Origin: JAWKZG01 sp041396125 | Lineage (GTDB): Bacteria > Pseudomonadota > Gammaproteobacteria > Competibacterales > Competibacteraceae | Reading direction: 5' to 3' | NCBI GenBank assembly: GCA_041396125.1 | Contig: JAWKZG010000021.1 | Span: forward strand, 1-64,000 | Length of the DNA stretch: 64,000 nt | Shown: piece after piece, positions 7,256 through 16,047 of the stretch | Numbering within the stretch: position 1 is the stretch's first letter | How the letters are laid out: each line of letters begins with the position of its first letter | Notes under the pieces: model-generated | Told to the model about the DNA's origin: nothing | The model's database searches: none | Seen by the model: only the letters and a program-made list of their open reading frames with translations | Program-made: the position numbers and the translations under genes

Positions 7256-7573
7256 ATGACCCCTCGTGAAAAAATCTATACCGGCGACCGCACCATCGAT
7301 GGGCTGGTCGTTACGGTAAATGGCCAGCCGCTGGATCAGCGTCTGGATATTAAAACGTTCTCGGTGAACGGCTTCGAATGGAGCTATGCGGGCGATGAGT
7401 CACGTCAGCTGGCGCTGGCCTTGCTGGCTGATCACCTGGCTGATGAGCAGCAGGCGCTGGCTCTGTGCGAAGCGTTCATGCACGACGTTGTCAGCGAACT
7501 GGAGAATACCTGGGAGCTGAGCAGTGCCGATATCGAGGCCGCACTGCAGGAGATTCGTGCCCGTCAGACCTGA
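7256..7573 (+). CDS. DUF6166 family protein
   Basis: The 105-residue cytosolic protein reads YTGDRTIDGLVVTVNGQPL, then NGFEWSYAGDESRQLALALL and a helical C-terminus. The GFEWxYxGxxxxQLALAxL stretch is typical of the small uncharacterised DUF6166 proteins. The first ATG is at 7256; a TTG 63 bases earlier would add an unrelated leader and is less likely. It precedes the TRAP transporter genes by about 60 bases on the same strand, so it may be co-transcribed with them. The molecular role is unknown. Confidence 0.65.
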   Translation: MTPREKIYTGDRTIDGLVVTVNGQPLDQRLDIKTFSVNGFEWSYAGDESRQLALALLADHLADEQQALALCEAFMHDVVSELENTWELSSADIEAALQEIRARQT

Positions 7574-7630
7574 TACAACACCGCACGCTGAATAACACGA
7601 TGATCACTACACACCAACAGGAGAGAAAGA

Positions 7631-8680
7631 ATGAAACTGAAGCACCCTAATCTGTGCCTGGCACTCGGGCTGGCCTGCACGCTGGCGTTGGGCAGCTTCG
7701 CCCAGGCGGCTGAGCACAACTGGAAAATGGCTACATCCTGGAGCGGCGGTCCTTTGCAGGATCTGGCCGCAAAAAGCTTTGCCGAGAAAGCCGAACTGCT
7801 GACCGAAGGTCGGGTAAAAATCCAGGTTTTCCCCGGTGGCACCCTGGGTAAACCCCTGCAGGTGACCGAGACAGTCAGCAATAACGTCGCACAGATCGGC
7901 CATCTCTGGCCCGGTTATGACTGGGGCAAAGACACCACCGCCGTGGTTTTTGGCGGGTTTGCCGGCAGTATGGACTCCGAACGCATGCTGCACTGGCTGT
8001 ATGAAGGCGGCGGCAAAGAAATGTGGCGCGAGTGGCGGGCGGAAAAATTCGGGGTGGTGGGTCTGCCTTGCGGCATCCGTACCGCCGAAGCGTTTATGCA
8101 TTCGCGCAAAGCCGTGCGTACTCTGGACGATCTGGCCGGTTTGAAACTGCGCACCGCCGGTGCCTGGCAGGAAATTTCCAAAAATCTGGGCGCGGCTCCA
8201 GTCAGTCTGCCCGGCGGCGAAGTTTACACGGCGCTGGAACGCGGCGTGATCGACGCTACCGAGTGGGGCACGCTGTATGAAAACATCAGCTCCGGTTTTA
8301 ACAAAATCGCTAAATACGTGATCATCCCCGGCGTGCACCAGCCGTCAGCACCGTTCGAGTGCGTGATCAATCAGAAAGCCTGGGATGCCTTGTCCGAGCG
8401 TGATCAGCACTTGCTCGAAATAGCGGCTGAGCTGGTCACCACCGAATTCTGGCTGAAAGTCGGCCATGAAGATGCCAAAGCGCTGGAATACTATCGCAGT
8501 GCCGGCAATGAGATTATCGAGCTGGATGAATCGGTGCAGAAGCAAACCAAGGTATTGGCCGATGAATGGGCCAGCGTGCAAGCCGAGGAAAACGCCTGGT
8601 TTGCCAAGGTCTGGGACAGTCAGCAGGCTTATGAAACACTCTGGAAAGACGCTTCACGTTATCGCAATGTCAAACGCTGA
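7631..8680 (+). CDS. dctP: TRAP transporter substrate-binding protein (DctP family)
   Basis: The 349-residue periplasmic receptor has a signal peptide (residues 1-26, ending AQAAE) and the DctP fold. WKMATSWSGGPLQ opens the mature part. DLAGLKLRTAG near 160 is the hallmark segment with the carboxylate-binding Arg, and GVIDATEWGT near 210 is the second signature. It captures an organic anion and hands it to the DctQM permease encoded next. The ribosome site AGGAGA is well placed. The ligand cannot be told, but neighbouring enzymes suggest a branched or hydroxylated carboxylic acid. Confidence 0.92.
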   Translation: MKLKHPNLCLALGLACTLALGSFAQAAEHNWKMATSWSGGPLQDLAAKSFAEKAELLTEGRVKIQVFPGGTLGKPLQVTETVSNNVAQIGHLWPGYDWGKDTTAVVFGGFAGSMDSERMLHWLYEGGGKEMWREWRAEKFGVVGLPCGIRTAEAFMHSRKAVRTLDDLAGLKLRTAGAWQEISKNLGAAPVSLPGGEVYTALERGVIDATEWGTLYENISSGFNKIAKYVIIPGVHQPSAPFECVINQKAWDALSERDQHLLEIAAELVTTEFWLKVGHEDAKALEYYRSAGNEIIELDESVQKQTKVLADEWASVQAEENAWFAKVWDSQQAYETLWKDASRYRNVKR

Positions 8681-8777
8681 GCGGTACTGACAGCCAACTT
8701 GTTTCCCCGCCGGCCAGTCGCCCGTTGCGCTGCCGCCGGGGGGGATTTCTCAGACTTTTTCGCCGTTATTATTCCCT

Positions 8778-9296
8778 ATGCTAATTTTTGTCCGCTTGAT
8801 TGAGCGAATTACCGGCAGCGTCGGTCTGATTGCCGCCTGGGTAGTCGTGCCGCTGATTGGTGCTACTGTGTACGAAGTCTTTGCCCGTTATGTCCTGAAT
8901 GCCCCGACCCTGTGGGCGTATGAAGTCGGTTATATGGCGATGGGCACCAATTTTCTGCTGGGTATGGCGCTGACCCTGCGCGAAGGTGCACACATCCGTA
9001 TCGATGTGCTGTACAGCCACTTCGGCCCGAAAACCAAAGCGCTGGTCAATTTATTTGGCTATACCGTGCTGTTGCTGCCAACCGCCTGCTGGCTGAGTCT
9101 GCATTTATGGGACTATGCCTATGGCGCTTATCTGAGCGGCGAAACCAGTGGTGAATCAGCCTGGAATCCGGTCGTATGGCCGTTCCGGCTGGTGTTTTTC
9201 AGCGGCTTTCTGCTGCTGGCGGCGCAGGGCATTGTTGAGGTGATTAAAACGCTGTATATCCTGTCCGGTAAGCCTCTGCCGGAGCGTGCCGCATGA
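8778..9296 (+). CDS. dctQ: TRAP transporter small permease (DctQ family)
   Basis: The 172-residue inner-membrane protein has four predicted helices (about 15-35, 50-70, 90-110 and 130-155). It shows the DctQ pattern: FARYVLNAPTLWAYEVGYMA, then GAHIRIDVLYSHF with the conserved R-x-D. It pairs with the large permease, whose ATG overlaps its stop (ATGA), and follows the binding-protein gene by about 100 bases. That gap holds GC-rich DNA and no gene. Confidence 0.9.
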   Translation: MLIFVRLIERITGSVGLIAAWVVVPLIGATVYEVFARYVLNAPTLWAYEVGYMAMGTNFLLGMALTLREGAHIRIDVLYSHFGPKTKALVNLFGYTVLLLPTACWLSLHLWDYAYGAYLSGETSGESAWNPVVWPFRLVFFSGFLLLAAQGIVEVIKTLYILSGKPLPERAA

Positions 9297-10615
9297 ACGA
9301 ATATCTTGCCTTATGGATGTTCCCCACCGTGCTGCTGGCGGTTTTTCTGGGTATCCCGGTTGCCGTTTCGCTGATGGGTGTGGCGCTGTTTTTCGGTCTG
9401 GCGACATTTGGCGATGCGGTGATTTTCCAGTTCGTCCAGAAAGTCGACGAAATGGCCTCCAATTTTGTGCTCGCAGCGGTGCCTTTATTTATTTTTATGG
9501 GCGCAATGATGGAACGCTCGGGTATTGCGGAACGCTTGTTCGAAGCGATTCATTTATGGACCCGGCGGCTGCCTGGCGGGCTGGCTTTCGGCACCATTGT
9601 GATGTGCGTAATCTTCGCGGCCTCGTCAGGCGTGATCGGTGCGACCGAAACCGTGGTCGGTATGCTGGCGATTCCGGTGATGATGAAATACGCCTACAAC
9701 AAAGGCCTGATCGCCGGCACGATCTGCGCGGGCGGCTCGCTCGGCACGATCATTCCGCCCTCGGTGGTGGTCGTGGTGCTGGGGCCGGTGGCGGATGTAT
9801 CGGTCGGTGATCTGTTTGTCGGCATGATTTTCCCCGGTCTGATCATGGCCACATCCTATTTGCTGTACATTCTGCTGCGCTGCATGCTCGATCCAACCGC
9901 CGGCCCACGCGTGGCACCGGCCGCGGACGATCCGTCGCTGGGGGAAAGGCTGCGCATCACGCTGTTTGCCCTGGTACCGCCGGTGGTGCTGATTTTTACC
10001 GTGCTGGGTTCGATCATGCTGGGCTGGGCAGCACCTACCGAAGCGGCGGCCATGGGCGCGCTGGGCTCGGTTATCCTGACCCTGATCTACCGCACATTCA
10101 GTTTCAGCGTGCTGAATCAGGCTTTGCTCAGAACCCTGTATGTCACCTGCATGATTCTGCTGATTCTGCTGGCTGGAAATTTATTCTCCGGGGTGTTTAT
10201 TGCCAGTGGCGGGGTATTTCTGACGGAAGAGCTGATTGCTGCTGCCAACCTGGGGCCGTGGGCCGCGTTGCTGCTGTTTTTGGGGATCTGCTTTATTGCC
10301 GGTTTTTTTCTGGACTGGATTTCCATCCTGCTCATTTTTATTCCGGTGTTTATCCCGCTGGTCAAAGGCTTTGGTTTTGATCCGGTCTGGTTCTGTATCT
10401 TGTTCCTGATTATTATCCAGACCAGTTATTTAACACCGCCGATGGCCCCCGCCATTTTTTATCTGCGCGGTATCAGCCCACCCGAGATCACGCTGCGGCA
10501 TATGTTTCGCGGGGTTATGCCGTTCGTGCTGCTGCAGCTGATCACGCTGGCGATTGTGATGCTGTTTCCGGCCACGGTGCTGTGGCTGCCGGCCCAGCTG
10601 CTCGGGTTTAATTAA
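9293..10615 (+). CDS. dctM: TRAP transporter large permease (DctM family)
   Basis: The 440-residue, roughly 12-helix channel subunit drives Na+-coupled uptake. Recognisable stretches are VPLFIFMGAMMERSGIAERL near 65, FAASSGVIGATETVVGMLAI near 110, AGTICAGGSLGTIIPPSVVV near 145, and IQTSYLTPPMAPAIFYLRG near 380, all typical of DctM. Translation is coupled to DctQ by a 4-base overlap. A long perfect hairpin follows at 10637. Confidence 0.93.
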   Translation: MNEYLALWMFPTVLLAVFLGIPVAVSLMGVALFFGLATFGDAVIFQFVQKVDEMASNFVLAAVPLFIFMGAMMERSGIAERLFEAIHLWTRRLPGGLAFGTIVMCVIFAASSGVIGATETVVGMLAIPVMMKYAYNKGLIAGTICAGGSLGTIIPPSVVVVVLGPVADVSVGDLFVGMIFPGLIMATSYLLYILLRCMLDPTAGPRVAPAADDPSLGERLRITLFALVPPVVLIFTVLGSIMLGWAAPTEAAAMGALGSVILTLIYRTFSFSVLNQALLRTLYVTCMILLILLAGNLFSGVFIASGGVFLTEELIAAANLGPWAALLLFLGICFIAGFFLDWISILLIFIPVFIPLVKGFGFDPVWFCILFLIIIQTSYLTPPMAPAIFYLRGISPPEITLRHMFRGVMPFVLLQLITLAIVMLFPATVLWLPAQLLGFN

Positions 10616-10636
10616 CCTGTTAAGTTAATTCTGCTG

Positions 10637-10685
10637 GCGGGAAGCCAAAGTCCTCGTTAGGCTATAGCCTGTTTTGGCTTCCCGC
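10637..10685 (+). terminator. 13-bp perfect hairpin after dctM
   Basis: GCGGGAAGCCAAA and TTTGGCTTCCCGC pair perfectly across a 23-base loop, 20 bases past the dctM stop. The T-rich part lies inside the stem, so it may stabilise the upstream mRNA or attenuate the next gene. Confidence 0.6.
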
Positions 10686-10696
10686 AGCATTTACCT

Positions 10697-11563
10697 TTGA
10701 ATACACCTGATACGGTACCGGCGCCGGCCATTATCCGCGCCGCTTTCTGGATGGTCGGTTCGCTGGCGTCTTTTATTGCGCTGGCGATTGCCGTGCGCGA
10801 GCTGGCGCGCGATATGGGGATCTTCGAGATCCTGTTTTTTCGCAGCCTGATCGGAGTGGCGCTGATGACGCCGCTGGTCATCCGTTATCGCAGCCTGCGC
10901 AGTCAGCGCCTCGGGCTGCAGTTAACGCGCAATAGCGTGCATTTTATCGGTCAGTATTTATGGGCTTTCGCGGTGACGCTATTACCGCTGGCGGATGTCT
11001 TCGCACTCGAATTCACAACCCCGGTCTGGGTCACACTGCTGGCCATGCTGGTGCTGCGTGAGCATCTGACACCGCCCCGTATGATCGCCATCGCAGGCGG
11101 TTTTCTCGGTGTTCTGATCATCCTGCGACCGGGTCTGACCGTATTCGATCCGCGTTCGTTGCTGGTGCTGGCGGCGGCGGTAAGCTTCGCCTGCTCGGTG
11201 GTGATGGTAAAAATCCTGACCCGGCACGACAGCCCGCTGACAATTATCTTTTATATGGCGTTAATACAAATGCCGATGGCGCTGATTCCGGCGCTGTTCA
11301 ACTGGGTTACGCCCGAGTGGGCGCATCTGCCCTGGCTGATCGTAGCCGGTATTACCGGTTTCAGCGCCCATTTCACCATGGCGCAGGCTTTGAAAATCGC
11401 CGATGCCTCAGTCATCCAGCCAATTGATTTTCTGCGCCTGCCGCTGGTCGCGCTATTGGGTTATATCTTCTACGACGAAGCCCTGGATGCCTGGGTACTG
11501 GGCGGCGCGGCTGTGATTTTCTGCGCGAATTATTATGTGCTGCGGCAGGAAAGCCGGCGTTAG
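10697..11563 (+). CDS. EamA/DMT family transporter
   Basis: The 288-residue protein has ten predicted helices in two EamA repeats (about 10-140 and 150-285). The second repeat contains ADASVIQPIDFLRLPLVALL near 235, a usual DMT signature. The start is TTG 10697, which overlaps the downstream arm region of the hairpin. DMT proteins commonly export metabolites or amino acids. It follows the TRAP genes on the same strand and ends opposite the PrpD gene. Substrate unknown. Confidence 0.85.
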   Translation: MNTPDTVPAPAIIRAAFWMVGSLASFIALAIAVRELARDMGIFEILFFRSLIGVALMTPLVIRYRSLRSQRLGLQLTRNSVHFIGQYLWAFAVTLLPLADVFALEFTTPVWVTLLAMLVLREHLTPPRMIAIAGGFLGVLIILRPGLTVFDPRSLLVLAAAVSFACSVVMVKILTRHDSPLTIIFYMALIQMPMALIPALFNWVTPEWAHLPWLIVAGITGFSAHFTMAQALKIADASVIQPIDFLRLPLVALLGYIFYDEALDAWVLGGAAVIFCANYYVLRQESRR

Positions 11564-11582
11564 GACGCACCTAAACCGCAAA

Positions 11583-11617
11583 CGGCTGCCTGCATGAAGT
11601 TCATGCCAATGCAGCCG
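11583..11617. terminator. hairpin between convergent EamA and PrpD genes
   Basis: CGGCTGC and GCAGCCG enclose a second inverted pair, GCATGAA and TTCATGC, forming a two-part stem in the 70-base gap between the converging genes. It probably serves both strands. Confidence 0.5.
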
Positions 11618-11635
11618 CAAGTTTGCCGCGAGTTG

Positions 11636-13080
11636 CTAAGCAACCCATAAATCCATGAATTCATGCACGGGTGTGCTGCTCAGGCGCTCGGCATCGGCGC
11701 AGAGTGCCTGAATTTGCCGGCAACGCTTGGCCGGCAAACGGGTGTGCAGGGCATGCTCGAATTTTGCCAGTAATAAAGGAATGCCGTCAGCGCGGCGTTC
11801 GCGGTGACCAATCGGTGCATCAATAGACACTTTCTCGCTGCGGCTGCCATCGTTGAAAACGATTTGCAGACTATTGCCAATATAGCGTTTGCCCGGTTCC
11901 AGATACTCCTGACTGAAGCGCGGGTTTTCACGCACGGTCATTTTGTCGCGCAACTGGTCAATACGTGGATTTCGGGCAGATTCATCGGTGTAGTCCGCCG
12001 CCACCAGATCGCCTTTCAGCAACGCAACAGCCACCATGTACTGCAGGCAGTGATCGCGGTCGGCGTAATTATCCAGCGGTCCGGTTTTATCGATAATGCG
12101 CAGCGCGGCCCGTGGGTTTCAAGCTCGATACGTTCGACCTCATCCAGCCGGTTGACAATGACCGGGTGCAACTGCAACGCCGCTTCAACCGCGGTCTGGG
12201 CGTGGAACTCAGCCGGATAGGAGATCTTGAACAGGACGTTTTCCATTACATACGTGCCGAAGTCCTGGCTGTAACGCAGAGGTTGTCCTTTGAATAGTAC
12301 GTCCTGAAAACCCCAGGTTCTGGCGCTCAGGGCAGAGGGATAACCCATTTCGCCGGTCAGTGCGATCAGTGCCAGCCGCACACCGCGTGCTGTCGCATCG
12401 CCAGCAGCCCAGGATTTGCGCGCGCCGGTATTCGGGGCATGCCGGTATGTGCGCAGTGCCGAGCCGTCGATCCAGGCCTGGGATACCGCATTGAGCACTT
12501 CCTCGCGGCTGCCGCCCAGCAGGGCTGTAACGACTGCTGTAGTGGCGATACGCACCAGCATGACATGATCCAGACCAACCCGGTTAAAGCTGTTTTCCAG
12601 CGCCGTTACACCCTGGATTTCATGCGCTTTAATCATCGCTTCCAGAACCTGCTGGATAGTCAGTGGCGCTTTACCCGCACGCAGGTTCTTGCGCGACAGA
12701 TAATCAGCTGTCGCCAGTATGCCGCCCAGATTGTCCGAAGGGTGGCCCCATTCTGCAGCCAGCCAGCAGTCGTTAAAATCCAGCCAGCGGATCAGGCAGC
12801 CGATATTGAAAGCCGCAGTGACCGGGTCAAGTTCAAAAGCGGTGCCGGGCACCCGTGCCCCACCGGGCATGTCGGCACCGGGTACAACCGGGCCCAGCAA
12901 TTTGGTGCACTCGGGATGGGATAGTGATAACAGGCCGCACGCCAGGGTATCCATTAAACAATAGCGGGCAGTTTCCAGGGCCAGTGCGGATTGTGTGACA
13001 TCATAATCCAGCACATAGTCGGTGATCGATTGCAGTACCGCATCAAATTCGGGGCGAGCGGCGTCACGATGGTCTTGCAT
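11636..13080 (-). pseudogene. MmgE/PrpD family protein, one frameshift
   Basis: Two frames together give an approximately 480-residue MmgE/PrpD protein. Residues 1-330 (13080 to about 12110) include ARYCLMDTLACGLLSL, CLIRWLDFNDCWLAAEWGHP with the family's LDFND active-site motif, and TWGFQDVLFKGQPL. After a one-base loss near 12110 the chain resumes as LRIIDKTGPLDNYADRDHC and runs to 11636, including YTDESARNPRIDQLRDKM. The family hydrates or dehydrates tricarboxylates such as 2-methylcitrate or cis-aconitate. It sits 14 bases from a PrpB-like lyase gene, so the pair probably handles a 2-methylcitrate-like acid. If the shift is real, the enzyme is dead. Confidence 0.85.
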
Positions 13081-13094
13081 AAAAAGTCTCTTGG

Positions 13095-13964
13095 TTAATC
13101 GTTCGGGTCGTCGGAGGCATAACGTTGTTCCAGGCTGTCGAACAGCGGTTTTTGCACCAGTCGCTGCCGTTCGGAAAACGGGGCAACCAGGCCACTGTCT
13201 TCGTCCAGCTGGCCACGGGTCTGCAGTTCTCGCAGAGCGGCTTGCATGCCGACAATCGCGCCCTGCAAGGCAGCATTGGCGTATAACACCAGACCAAACC
13301 CCGCCTCGGCCAGTTGCTGTTGCGACATGACCGGCGTTTTGCCGCCAATGACGATATTGGCCACTTGCGGTACGGACAGCAAGCGGGGGATCTGGCGCAG
13401 TTGGTCGAAGTTTTCCGGTGCTTCGACGAAGGTCACGTCCGCACCGGCTTCAATATAGCGCCGGGCCCGTTCGATGGCGGCCTCAAAACCTTCCACGGCA
13501 ATGCCATCCGTGCGCGCGATAATTAATGTATCTGCGCTGTGTCGGGCATCGGTTGCGGCTTTGATTTTACCCAGCATCTCGCCGCTCGGGATCAGTGCCT
13601 TGCCGCTGAAATGACCGCAGCGCTTGGGCATGATCTGGTCTTCCAATTGTATGGCATTGGCGCCGGAGCGTTCCAGCACACGCACGCTGTGATAAACATT
13701 CAGCGCATTACCAAAACCGGTATCGGCATCGACAATAAGCGGGATGTCGATAGCATCGCGGATGACTGCTGTGTGTTGCGCCAGCTCGTTCAGGCCGATA
13801 AAACTCAAATCCGGTACGCTCAGATAGGTATTGGTCAAGCCGGCACCACTCAGGTAAACCGCCTGAAAATTCAAATCGGCAATAATCCGGGCGCTGAGCG
13901 CATTGGCTGCACCGGGCACAAGCAGGGCCCGGCGTTCTGCAAGTAAAGTCGTGAGATTGTTCAT
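13095..13964 (-). CDS. isocitrate lyase / PEP mutase family enzyme (methylisocitrate lyase-like)
   Basis: The 289-residue TIM-barrel has DADTGFGNALNVYHSV near 80 (metal-binding Asps), IQLEDQIMPKRCGHFSGKAL near 115 with the KRCGH catalytic-cysteine loop of isocitrate and methylisocitrate lyases, and IIARTDG near 160. The family cleaves C-C bonds of 2-hydroxy tricarboxylates, here most plausibly to pyruvate or oxaloacetate products. It lies directly upstream of the PrpD gene on the same strand. PrpB is the closest functional guess, but oxaloacetate decarboxylase and 2,3-dimethylmalate lyase share these motifs. Confidence 0.85.
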   Translation of the reverse strand: MNNLTTLLAERRALLVPGAANALSARIIADLNFQAVYLSGAGLTNTYLSVPDLSFIGLNELAQHTAVIRDAIDIPLIVDADTGFGNALNVYHSVRVLERSGANAIQLEDQIMPKRCGHFSGKALIPSGEMLGKIKAATDARHSADTLIIARTDGIAVEGFEAAIERARRYIEAGADVTFVEAPENFDQLRQIPRLLSVPQVANIVIGGKTPVMSQQQLAEAGFGLVLYANAALQGAIVGMQAALRELQTRGQLDEDSGLVAPFSERQRLVQKPLFDSLEQRYASDDPND

Positions 13965-14006
13965 GTTGACGTTTCGACAGGTGAGTGTACAGCAGACTAT
14001 ATTGCC

Positions 14007-14032
14007 GGCGTCTCCAGCGGACTGGAGACGCC
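14007..14032 (-). terminator. 11-bp perfect hairpin after tctA
   Basis: GGCGTCTCCAG and CTGGAGACGCC are perfect arms around a 4-base loop, 14 bases past the tctA stop and before the lyase gene start. There is no T run after it on the minus strand, so it may be a processing or stabilising hairpin between the transporter and enzyme genes. Confidence 0.55.
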
Positions 14033-14045
14033 AGTTAAATCTACC

Positions 14046-15542
14046 TTAAGCGGATTTGTTTTTTTTGCGGCGACGCAAAACGATGGGTACCACCAGCACC
14101 AGTACCGCCAGAATCCAGAGCATGATCGAGATCGGGCTTTCGAACAAAATACTGGCATCACCATTGGTGATAGCCAAGGCCCGACGCAGGTTTTGTTCCA
14201 TGAGTTCGGCCAGCACAAAACCGAGAATAATCGGCGCTGTGGGAAAATCCAGTTTGCGCATAATATAGCCGACGATGCCGAGCACGACCATCAGGATCAA
14301 ATCAAACGTACCACTGTGCACGCCGTAGACGCCTACAAAACTGACCGCTGCGATCAAGGGCACCAGAATCGAGTAGGGTATGGCCAGCATGCGGGTGAAC
14401 AAGCCGATCAGCGGGATGTTCATGATCACCAGAATAATATTGGCGATGAACAGCGAGGCGATCAAACCCCAGACAATTTCGGGTTTTTGTTCGAACAGCA
14501 ACGGCCCTGGCGTAATGTTATAGAGCGTCAGTGCGCCCAGCATAACGGCTGTTGTGCCGCTACCGGGTACGCCCAGCGTCAGCATGGGTATGAAGGAACC
14601 ACCTGCTGAGGCGTTATTGGCCGCTTCCGGTGCTGCCACCCCCCGGATATCACCATTGCCGAACGTGCCGTCTTTATCGTTCAGGCGTTTTTCGGTGGTA
14701 TAGGCAATCGCGCTGGCTACTGTTGCGCCGGCACCCGGTAATACCCCGATGCCAAAGCCCATCAATGCCGAGCGCAGCATGGTAAACACCGTCTGGCCGA
14801 ATTCCTTGGCGTTGAACAACATCCGGCCCGAGGTTTTCAGGGCAACCTTACCGGCGTGAGTGTGTTCCAGCATGACCAGTATCTCGCTGATCGCGAACAG
14901 GCCAATCACCACCACAATAAACTGCACCCCGTCACTTAAATGCACATCGCCAAACGTAAGCCGGTACACCCCGGTACCGGAGTCAATACCGACAGTGGCC
15001 AGCGCCAGACCGATGAAACAGCCCAGCAGCGCTTTAACCGGTTTGCCACCCAGCATGCCGCCCAGTGTAGCGATGGCAAATACCATCAGCGCGAAATACT
15101 CCGCCGGCCCGAATGATAAAGCCCAGCGGGCCAGAACCGGCGCGAACAGCGCGATGCCAATGGTGGCGACCAGACTGCCGCTGAAAGACGCTATGGCCGA
15201 AATCGACAGCGCAATACCGGCGTTACCCTGCTTGGCCATCGGATGGCCGTCCATTGCGGTCATGATTGCGCCGGCATCGCCGGGCACATTGAGCAAAATA
15301 CTGGAAATACGGCCACCGTATTCACAGCCCATATAGACCGCTGCCAGAAGAATCAGGGCCGACTCGGGCGGTAATTGCAGGGCAAATGCAATCGGCAGCA
15401 GAATGGCCACACCGTTGATCGGGCCAAGACCCGGCAACAAGCCCAGCACGGTACCGGTAAAGCAGCCGAACAGTGCCAACAGCAGGTTAACCGGTTGTAA
15501 AGCGACCAGAAAGCCCTGGCCCAGAAACCCAAAGGTATCCAT
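14046..15542 (-). CDS. tctA: tripartite tricarboxylate transporter, large permease TctA
   Basis: The 498-residue membrane protein has about 11-12 helices. GLLPGLGPINGVAILLPIAF near 33, YMGCEYGGRISSILLNVPGD near 70 and the mirrored GIGVLPGAGATVASAIAY near 260 are the duplicated TctA signatures. It forms the channel of a secondary transporter for carboxylates such as citrate. A perfect GGAGG site precedes ATG 15542. It follows tctB by 4 bases and tctC upstream, in the common C-B-A order. The C-terminus ends in a basic RRRKKNK tail. Confidence 0.95.
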   Translation of the reverse strand: MDTFGFLGQGFLVALQPVNLLLALFGCFTGTVLGLLPGLGPINGVAILLPIAFALQLPPESALILLAAVYMGCEYGGRISSILLNVPGDAGAIMTAMDGHPMAKQGNAGIALSISAIASFSGSLVATIGIALFAPVLARWALSFGPAEYFALMVFAIATLGGMLGGKPVKALLGCFIGLALATVGIDSGTGVYRLTFGDVHLSDGVQFIVVVIGLFAISEILVMLEHTHAGKVALKTSGRMLFNAKEFGQTVFTMLRSALMGFGIGVLPGAGATVASAIAYTTEKRLNDKDGTFGNGDIRGVAAPEAANNASAGGSFIPMLTLGVPGSGTTAVMLGALTLYNITPGPLLFEQKPEIVWGLIASLFIANIILVIMNIPLIGLFTRMLAIPYSILVPLIAAVSFVGVYGVHSGTFDLILMVVLGIVGYIMRKLDFPTAPIILGFVLAELMEQNLRRALAITNGDASILFESPISIMLWILAVLVLVVPIVLRRRKKNKSA

Positions 15543-15546
15543 GACA

Positions 15547-15978
15547 TTACCTCCAAAATCGGCCGAGCGGCAGTGTTACCTGCAGCAAGCGATCAAAAAA
15601 CAGATAACCACAGCCGCCGATTAGCACACCTGCGATCAGGCCGCTCCACCAGCGTCCGCCGAACAACAGATTGACGATGAAGACCATAATGGCAGTGGCC
15701 AGCGGGAAACCCAATTGCTCGAAATACACTGCATAGCCCAGCAGCACAATGATCAGCACTGCGCCTTTCAGCAAACCACTGAAATCCGGCCAGTGAATAT
15801 CGTGATCAGGTTTCAGGATCAAGTACAGGCAACACAGTGCCATCAAACCGGCTATCAGGATGGGAAAGGCTTTAGGGCCAACGGGTTCATAGGCGAACGG
15901 AACGTCCAATTGCACCATTTGCACTGTGATCAGCGCGCATACAGCCAGCCAGATCAGCGCAAAAATACGATCACTCAT
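15547..15978 (-). CDS. tctB: tripartite tricarboxylate transporter, small permease TctB
   Basis: The 143-residue protein has four hydrophobic segments. GPKAFPILIAGLMALCCLYL near 33-52 is the TctB hallmark, and GYAVYFEQLGFPLATAIMVF near 85-104 is the other conserved stretch. It lies between tctC and tctA on the same strand with short gaps, and acts as the small membrane subunit of the importer. Confidence 0.92.
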   Translation of the reverse strand: MSDRIFALIWLAVCALITVQMVQLDVPFAYEPVGPKAFPILIAGLMALCCLYLILKPDHDIHWPDFSGLLKGAVLIIVLLGYAVYFEQLGFPLATAIMVFIVNLLFGGRWWSGLIAGVLIGGCGYLFFDRLLQVTLPLGRFWR

Positions 15979-16047
15979 GGGTTTTTCTCCCCGGCAAGGG
16001 ATGATGAAAACAGCGCGATGGAATCACCGCGCTGCATGGCGGGCAGG

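Noticed and set aside
13022..13330. Plus-strand frames opposite the PrpD and PrpB-like genes
   Set aside because: They mirror the codon structure of real minus-strand genes and contain no motifs.
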